DNA of 64,000 nucleotides, from contig VIIQ02000077.1 of assembly GCA_007449985.2 (NCBI GenBank), forward strand, positions 124,001-188,000, written 5' to 3'. The stretch's first letter is position 1, and each line of letters starts with the position of its first letter. This stretch comes from Desmodesmus armatus. Its lineage: Eukaryota > Chlorophyta > Chlorophyceae > Sphaeropleales > Scenedesmaceae. Of the stretch, positions 57,828 through 64,000 are shown in pieces. The position numbers and the translations under genes were made by a program. The notes under the pieces are model-generated. The model saw only the letters and a program-made list of their open reading frames with translations, did not search any database and was not told the DNA's origin.

Positions 57828-60800
57828 ATGCCACCAAGTGCATCACGCCATCATCATCATCAGGCCATGGGGCAAAGGCAGCAGCAGCAGCCTCCACAGC
57901 CAGCGCCTCAGGCCACAGCAGGGCATGGCAGCCCTGCTGTCGTGAGCTTGCAGAAGGAGATAGGAGTAGCGCTGGACGCTTCACAGCCTCTGGTGAGCTT
58001 GTTACATTGCATTAGTGCTTCAAACCTTGGACTTGGTCCAAGGGCAGCGATGCCTGAAGGCCAGCACATGCACAATTTTACCACTCCTGTTGCCCCTCAT
58101 TCCTTGGTACCAATCCTGTTGCCCCTCATGTCCTTGCCATCGAAGCCAGTTATTTGAGAGAATGGTGCTGCTGGTAAATTGTTGTGCAGGCCGCTCGCTG
58201 CTCCTCCCTTGGCAAGCTGCATGCCGTGATGGCCTCACACCAGGCCAACAGGTGCGCTCCCTATGCAGCACATGGCCCCAATTGCAACACATTCCGCAAC
58301 TGGCTGCCGAGCTGTTGAGATGGTCTTTGCTTGGTATGTTTTTGTGTTTGACAGCTTGACGAGTCCCTGTGACTAGGCTGTTGTGCATGTGTCATGAGTC
58401 ATGACCAACCTGTGGATGTGTGTCCGACATGTCAAGCTGCTGACAGCTTTGTGCGACTGTCAGTCACCGGCAGCGGCGCAGCACTCACGATAGGCTCTTC
58501 TCCGCTGCTCCTGCATGTCCTTCTGTGTCTCATATGCCTACTGTGTGCTGTGCTGTGTGTGCGTCTTTTGTGTGTCTTGCAGGCCTGCAGTGGCTGTGGC
58601 CATGCTGCCACTGTTCCTCGCAAAGTGGCCCCATCTCATGGCCTGCATTTGGGACACCACCACCCCACAGCTTACCGCAGCAGCTGCCCCCCTGCTCGGC
58701 ATCGTGGGCGCTCTGGTGGCGTCCAGCAGAGCAGCTGCTGCAGCAGCAGAAGCCGCCACCGCTGCTGCCGCTGCTGCCAGTGCTGCCGCAGGCCAGGCAG
58801 TAGCTGGCAGCACCCCTGCTCCAGCATCAGCCTCAGCACATCTGGCACCCCCTCCTCCAGCTACCCTCTTGTTTGACTGGGTCCTGCCGCTGCTGACTGG
58901 GGCAGTGCCGCTACCTACTGGTGCCCCAGCACCTCCCCAGCTGCAGGTGCTGCTGTGCAAGACGCTGGCGTATGCGCTGCAGCAGCTGCCCAGCTGTGAC
59001 GCAGTCGGCGATGGTACCTCCCAGTCCTGCAAAGGCAACCAGCAGCCTGTGGGGCAGGACAGGACCGCATCAAATGCTTCTGCAGCAGGAGATGCACCTA
59101 ATCAGGCAGCAGGGGTGGTCAGGTCTAGTCAGCCAGTGGCAGCACCTGCTGCTCCTGCACCCGCTCCAGGAGCAGGTACTGCAACAACAGGGGTGGCAGC
59201 AGCAGCTGCTGCAGGGAGCAGAGGCAAGCTGCTGACTGCCCCGGTGCCTCCTGTGGCGGCTGAGCAGCTGCAGCTGCATGCGGCTGCTGTCCTGCGTGCT
59301 GTGCAGCAGCTGCTAGAGGCTGTCAGCACACCGCCAGAGCTGCTGGGGCCGCTGCTGCAGCTGCTGCTGGAAGTGATCCGCCTGGCGCCTTCTGTGGTCA
59401 CAGGTAGGTTTTCTGTGGTCAGCAGCTGCTGGTCTGCTGTCTGTGCATGTAGTGTGCAGGGGTAGCGCACGGGCCGTGGACATTCATTACGGTTGTGCCT
59501 GCTGACTGGCGGACCTGCAACAATGGATGCTGTCCAGCTGCAGCAGCCTGCGCTGTGATGTCAGCCACACCTGACGCCACTCTGTGTTGTAACAAAAGTC
59601 ACGTGTGTGGCGCAAGAGCGGGATGCAGGATGGTAAATTTCCTGCGCTTGCGCTGAGTTATGCGTTATTATCACTGTGTGATACCAGGTGGTGTGCTACA
59701 AGACCTTTTGGATCTGCTGCTGGGATGGTCATTGGAGCCTGGACTGCAGAGCAAAGACAGGTGGGGACTGCACGAGCTGTACTGTCATACTTGCCAGTGA
59801 GGCTGGTGAAAAAAGACAACTCCAGAGTGTTTCCAGGCTTACGCAGTCCTGCCATCCATGCCCCTACCCCAGTTCCTGCTCCTGAGCTGCCGCTGATGTC
59901 GCTTGCATTGTTGCTATCGTAAGGGGGTGGGGGGTGAGGCTGGAATGTCACAAGCAGACAGACTTGGCACACACCGATGAGCTTGGCTATCGTTGTGCAT
60001 CGCAGGCAGCTCATCCCATTTTCTGCTCATGTGCTGCTGCTGATGTGTGTTGCGTTGTTGTTGTTGTTGTTGCGGGTTGCAGGCAGCTCATCGGCAGGGT
60101 CCTGGTTGCTTTGAGGCCCAGTTGGCTGGCTCAGCCCCAGGTAGCAGCAGATGTGGCGGGAAAGCTGCTGGCAGACCTACACCATCTGCTGCAGCCACTG
60201 CCACAACCCCGGCCGCAGTCAACTGTTGGTCCACGGCCGGCATCCGAGCCAGCACCAGCACCAGGTTCAGGGACAACCGGGCCTCTTGTGACAGGCGCGC
60301 AGTCAGCAGGGAGTGATGGTGTTGCTGACCCAGCAACAGCAGCAGCACATCAAGAAGAACGGCAGCAGCATGAGGAGCAGGTTCGCAAGCTCCTCGTGCT
60401 GCTATCATGCCTTGTCGCCATCCTCAGAGCAACGTGTGACATGCCCGGCGCCAAGCAGCTTGTCCTAGGGGCACTCGAGTTCCATGAGAAAGCTCACAAA
60501 CGCATGTCTGCGCTGGCAGCGGCAGCAGCGGCCGCAGCCCCGGTTGTCCTGCCTGACACCTGTTGGTCGGCAGCAGCAACAAGCCTTGCAGGCAGCATGC
60601 TTGCCCTGTGGGAGGCAGTGGTTGAGGCGAGCAGCAAGCAGCAGGCGGGGCCAGCTGCTGTTGACGATGCAAAGACAGCAGCTGACAGGGGCGACAGTGC
60701 TGCTGCAGCGGGTGAAGGGGGCTCAGCGGAAGATCAGCAGGGTAAGGATGCAGCAGGAGCAGCTGCAGGGGTTGAGGGCTCAGCACCAGCAGCGGCTGTG

Positions 60801-63800
60801 GCAGGACTTGATGTCGCTCTTGTGTCTGAGCGCACGTGGGCACTGGTGCTGGCCACACTGCAGCTCCCTCTGTTGCCTGCAGAAGACGCAGTGGGGCTAC
60901 TGGGCAGCATCAGCAGGGCCTTGACACTGGTGGGTGCTGTAGCAGCCGCCGGCAGCAGTGGCAGTGCTGCCGTGGGTGTGGTGCTGGCGGCTGACAGCAG
61001 TGCAGCAAGCAACACAAAGCACGCGGGTTCAGGGGGTGGCAGCACGCAGCATGAGCTGTCAAGCTCTGGGGGAGAGCAGGTGCATGTGAAGGTGTCCGCT
61101 GCTGTGCCCGTCTCGGTCCCTATTGACCTGTGGACTGCCACACAGGATTTCAGGTGGGTGCATGTGCTGGGTGTGTGCTTGGGGCACCAAACCGAAGGGC
61201 TTCGTCAACCGGTGACACTGTCAGGTGTCCCTCAGCACACTTGCAGTTGTAGCGCAGTACAGTGCTGCTGTGACCTCGCTTGTGGCGCCCGCCTTTATGT
61301 CTGCTGCTGGCTCCCTAAGGGTGCTCAGACTTGGGAGACGAGCCATGCAACAAGGATAGTATCAGGCAGACCTTTTGGCTGGTGGCGATCTGGAGTTTTG
61401 CTGCTTGAAGGGGGGCTGACCATGCACTTTGCATGTTGCGCTTGTTCTGCTGCTTCTAGGTGCTCCCCCCTTGCAGACGTGCAGGCAGCTGCGGCAGCTG
61501 CATACACAGCAGCAGTCTTGGTAGAAGGCCTTCTAGGCCAAATTGTCACATCATCCAGTCCGTCCTCAGCACTGAGCAGCAGTACCGGCGGCAGCAGCCA
61601 GCAGGCCGGCAATGCAGTCTTGCAGGCAGTCCTCGCCGAAGTCTCCAGCATGTGCAGAAGCTTGGCACAGTCTGCCATCAGCAACAGCAGTGCCGATGCT
61701 TGTCCCGCATCAGCACCTACAGAAGCTGCTGCAGGACAGGTACAGTCGGAGTCTGGTCAGGAGCACCTGCAGCAGGCAGCTGGCACAGGGGAGCAGCAGC
61801 AGCTATCAATGCTGCTGTTTGACCTATTTTTGTTGGAGTCTTGGTTGACTTGTGCAGACCTGCCTGGGCAGCCCACTGGCAACACCACAGTGTCACCACA
61901 AGCAGCAGGTGGCTTGCCAGCAGCAGGTGCAGTCGTAAGCAGCTGTGCAGCCACAGCAGCGGGGCAGATAGCAGCAGTCATGCTCACGGGGCTGCAGGAG
62001 CTACTGCAACAGTGCCCTCACTCCCGCTCTCGCGCTGACCAGCAGCAGGTCGAGCCAGTGGGAGCAGCAGCAGCTCCAGTGGACACCGATTTGATAGACC
62101 AGGTGCTGGCAGTGCTGTCCGCTCTGTTGGCACACGTCAGCACTCCTTCCACAGCAGGTACAGACGGGGCCTCAGCTGGGGCGGGGCAACAGCAAGCCGC
62201 ACTGGGACAGGCTATGCTGTCCTGCGTGGAGCTACTGTTGACCTCGCCTGCTATTGCCGCTCGGCATCAAGTGTCTGCAGTGCAGCTGCTGCCACAGTTC
62301 TTGCAGCAGCCCAGGGAAGCAGCAGCGCAAGCAGAGGCAGCACCAGCAGCAGCACCAGCAGCAGCGCCAGCTGCGCCTCCCAGCATCAAGCCTGGCCTTT
62401 CCTCTGCTCACCGGCAGGCAGTGTCAGTCCTGCAGGCAGCAGCAGCATCTACTGCTGCCGAGGTGCGTGCCGCTGCCACAGACGTAGCAAGCCAAGCCGC
62501 GCATGCTGCACTGCAGGGCGGCCTGCATCAGCACGATGGCGCGGCTGGAGAGCTGCTGCTGCAGTGTGCGCAGGTGCTGGCAAGCCGCACCCAAGATGTG
62601 GACTCTGCTACTGCAGCCTCAGCACAAGCCGCACTGGCACAGCTTGCGCTACCCCTATACCTGCTGTCGCTATGCGGCAGTGACAGCCGTAGTCAGCTGA
62701 CAGCGGCGATCAACGGCGCGGATGCTCACAGCACAGATGTCAGCTTGGACAGTGCTGGTGTCGGTCTACGGTGGAGGCGTATCGCAGCCCTGCAGCCCCA
62801 GCAGCGCGCTTTCAAGGCAGCACAGCTGGCACAACTGTTCGACACGTCATTTCACGCATCACCTGGGATGCTGCAGCGCTACTCCCAACGTGCGCCCCAG
62901 CAGCAGCAGCTGCCTCAGCACCAGCAGCACTCACCACAGCTCAAGGTTGCTGCACATGATGCAGCAGTGTACCGGTTGGCGCAATCCTTACCGCTGCTGC
63001 ATGCACCCGGCAGCCGCAGCAATGGCAGCAACAGCACGGGTGTTGTGCTGCGGTTTGAAGACCTGTCCTCAGCAGCAGTCACTAGCTGGCTCCTCACGCA
63101 GGAAGGTGCGCGGCAGTGCGTCAGCGCGCGCATGCGCACACACCTTGGTAACCCCACACAGAGCTTTGGTGCGCTTGAGAGGGTTGTGCAGGCCCTACTG
63201 CAGCAGCTGCAAGGGGATGAGTCCCCCCAGGCGCTACAGAGAGCCTGGCAGCGGCAGCTCCTGCAGCAGCTGCAGGCCGCCATCCCTCAGCAGCAGGTGT
63301 CAGCACAGCAGGTCAGCACAGGCCCGCAGGCAGAGCCGCAGCAGCTCCTGCAAGCCCCTGGCGCTGCCACTGGCGCTGCAGCGGCTACGCATGCAGCACA
63401 GCGGCGGCCGCCACACCAGCAGCACCCGGGTGCGCGTGCGCCAGCAGCAGATGCAGGCCAGGCTGCAGTAGCTGCTGCAGCGGCAGAGGAAGCCAGGCTC
63501 GAGTCTGAGGCAGCGGTAGTCAGCCTGCTGGATTTCATGCATGCGCTGGAGGTGAATGTGCAGGCTGCTATTGAGGGCAGCATGATGCGCCCTGCAGTCA
63601 GCAAGTCTGTCATGGCTTTCTTTGCTGGGAACAAGAAGGTGGGTCGAACTGGTGTGGATTGATGAGGTATTCGCTGAAGGTGTACAGCAGTGGGGATGCG
63701 TTTGCACCCTGCAATGCTGTGCAAGTTGACACCAAGTGACAAGACAATGTGTGTGGGTGTTTCAGCTATGGTGCTGCTGCAAAACTGTGCGCCTGCTGCT

Positions 63801-64000
63801 TGGATGTGTCATTGCCTGCACAGGTGTGTGAAGACTGGTTCAGCCGCACCAGGGAGTCCTTGCTTTGGCTGTCAGCAGCAGCAGGGGCGCACCAGCACAT
63901 GCTATTCCATGGCATGGCTCGGCTGCAGGAGCTGCAGGCCCAGCTCAAGGCCGTGACAGCACACTCGCAGGCGCAGCAGCAGCTGCTGCAGCAGGAGCGG
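57828..64000 (+). CDS. SMG1: SMG1 kinase, N-terminal alpha-solenoid part (3' partial)
   Basis: Exons 57828-57992, 58190-58251, 58583-59403, 59688-59760, 60083-61153, 61460-63638 and 63824 to the window end give 1516 residues in phase; the gene runs on. Recognition rests on DLLLGWSLEPGLQ followed by QLIGRVLVALRPSWLAQP (SMG1 DILVGWHIDHTQ region). A second match is SLLDFMHALEVNVQ and FFAGNKK|VCEDWFSRTRESL, matching human FFYTNRQTCQDWLTRIRLS and plant FFRANKKVCEEWFSR. SMG1 is the PI3K-like kinase that phosphorylates UPF1 in nonsense-mediated decay; its kinase domain lies beyond the window. Long Ala/Gln/Ser-rich loops split the HEAT region. The exon 5-6 intron (61154-61459, 306 nt) is open in frame, so its retention would not stop translation. 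Confidence 0.88.

Overview
The window is nuclear DNA of a green alga, most likely a flagellate of the Chlamydomonadales. It is GC-rich and full of CAG/CTG tracts. Its genes carry many GT-AG introns, poly-Ala/poly-Gln runs interrupt conserved domains, and TGTAA polyadenylation signals follow several stop codons. A PIH1-domain protein (dynein-assembly type) fits a ciliated cell. There are no bacterial operons, CRISPR arrays, rRNA genes or confident tRNA genes. Exon models were built by hand from splice sites, reading phase and remembered family sequences. All ten close in phase from the first exon seen to the last, except for a frame break inside the F-box/LRR gene.

Layout: a PIH1-domain protein, 5' truncated (1-2070, +); a LENG1-like spliceosomal protein (2712-4910, -); divergent from it, a 27-exon AQR/aquarius RNA helicase (5303-24167, +); a secreted GH13 alpha-amylase (25323-30360, +); a D-amino-acid-aminotransferase-like protein that has lost its catalytic lysine (32558-35801, +); COQ10 (36551-38322, +); an F-box/LRR protein with a frame break (38572-41025, +); a gene-poor stretch; an RraA/HMG-aldolase-like protein (44889-46792, -); a repeat-rich region with a three-level nest of inverted-repeat elements inside a minisatellite (about 47.1-54.7 kb); a universal stress protein (55916-56973, -); and the N-terminal part of the SMG1 kinase (57828-64000, +, continuing past the window).

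The most striking feature is in AQR intron 6. It holds seven tandem copies of a box C/D snoRNA-like unit with a C box, D box, short terminal stem and an antisense element against SSU rRNA. Human AQR (IBP160) is known to couple splicing to assembly of intron-encoded box C/D snoRNPs. Here the gene for that factor appears to host its own snoRNA array, which raises the possibility of feedback. A second, independent C/D snoRNA pair lies in intron 5 of the aminotransferase-like gene and carries a 12-nt antisense match to LSU rRNA. LENG1, AQR and SMG1 together give the window an RNA-processing theme, and LENG1 and AQR share a divergent promoter region of about 390 bp.

The intergenic and intronic space holds several repeat systems: the nested elements at 50.4-53.9 kb, a 1.5-kb inverted-repeat element in AQR intron 19, a three-copy repeat of roughly 600-bp period at 48.1-49.6 kb, a dispersed GTAGC-rich family, and partial exon duplications inside AQR introns.
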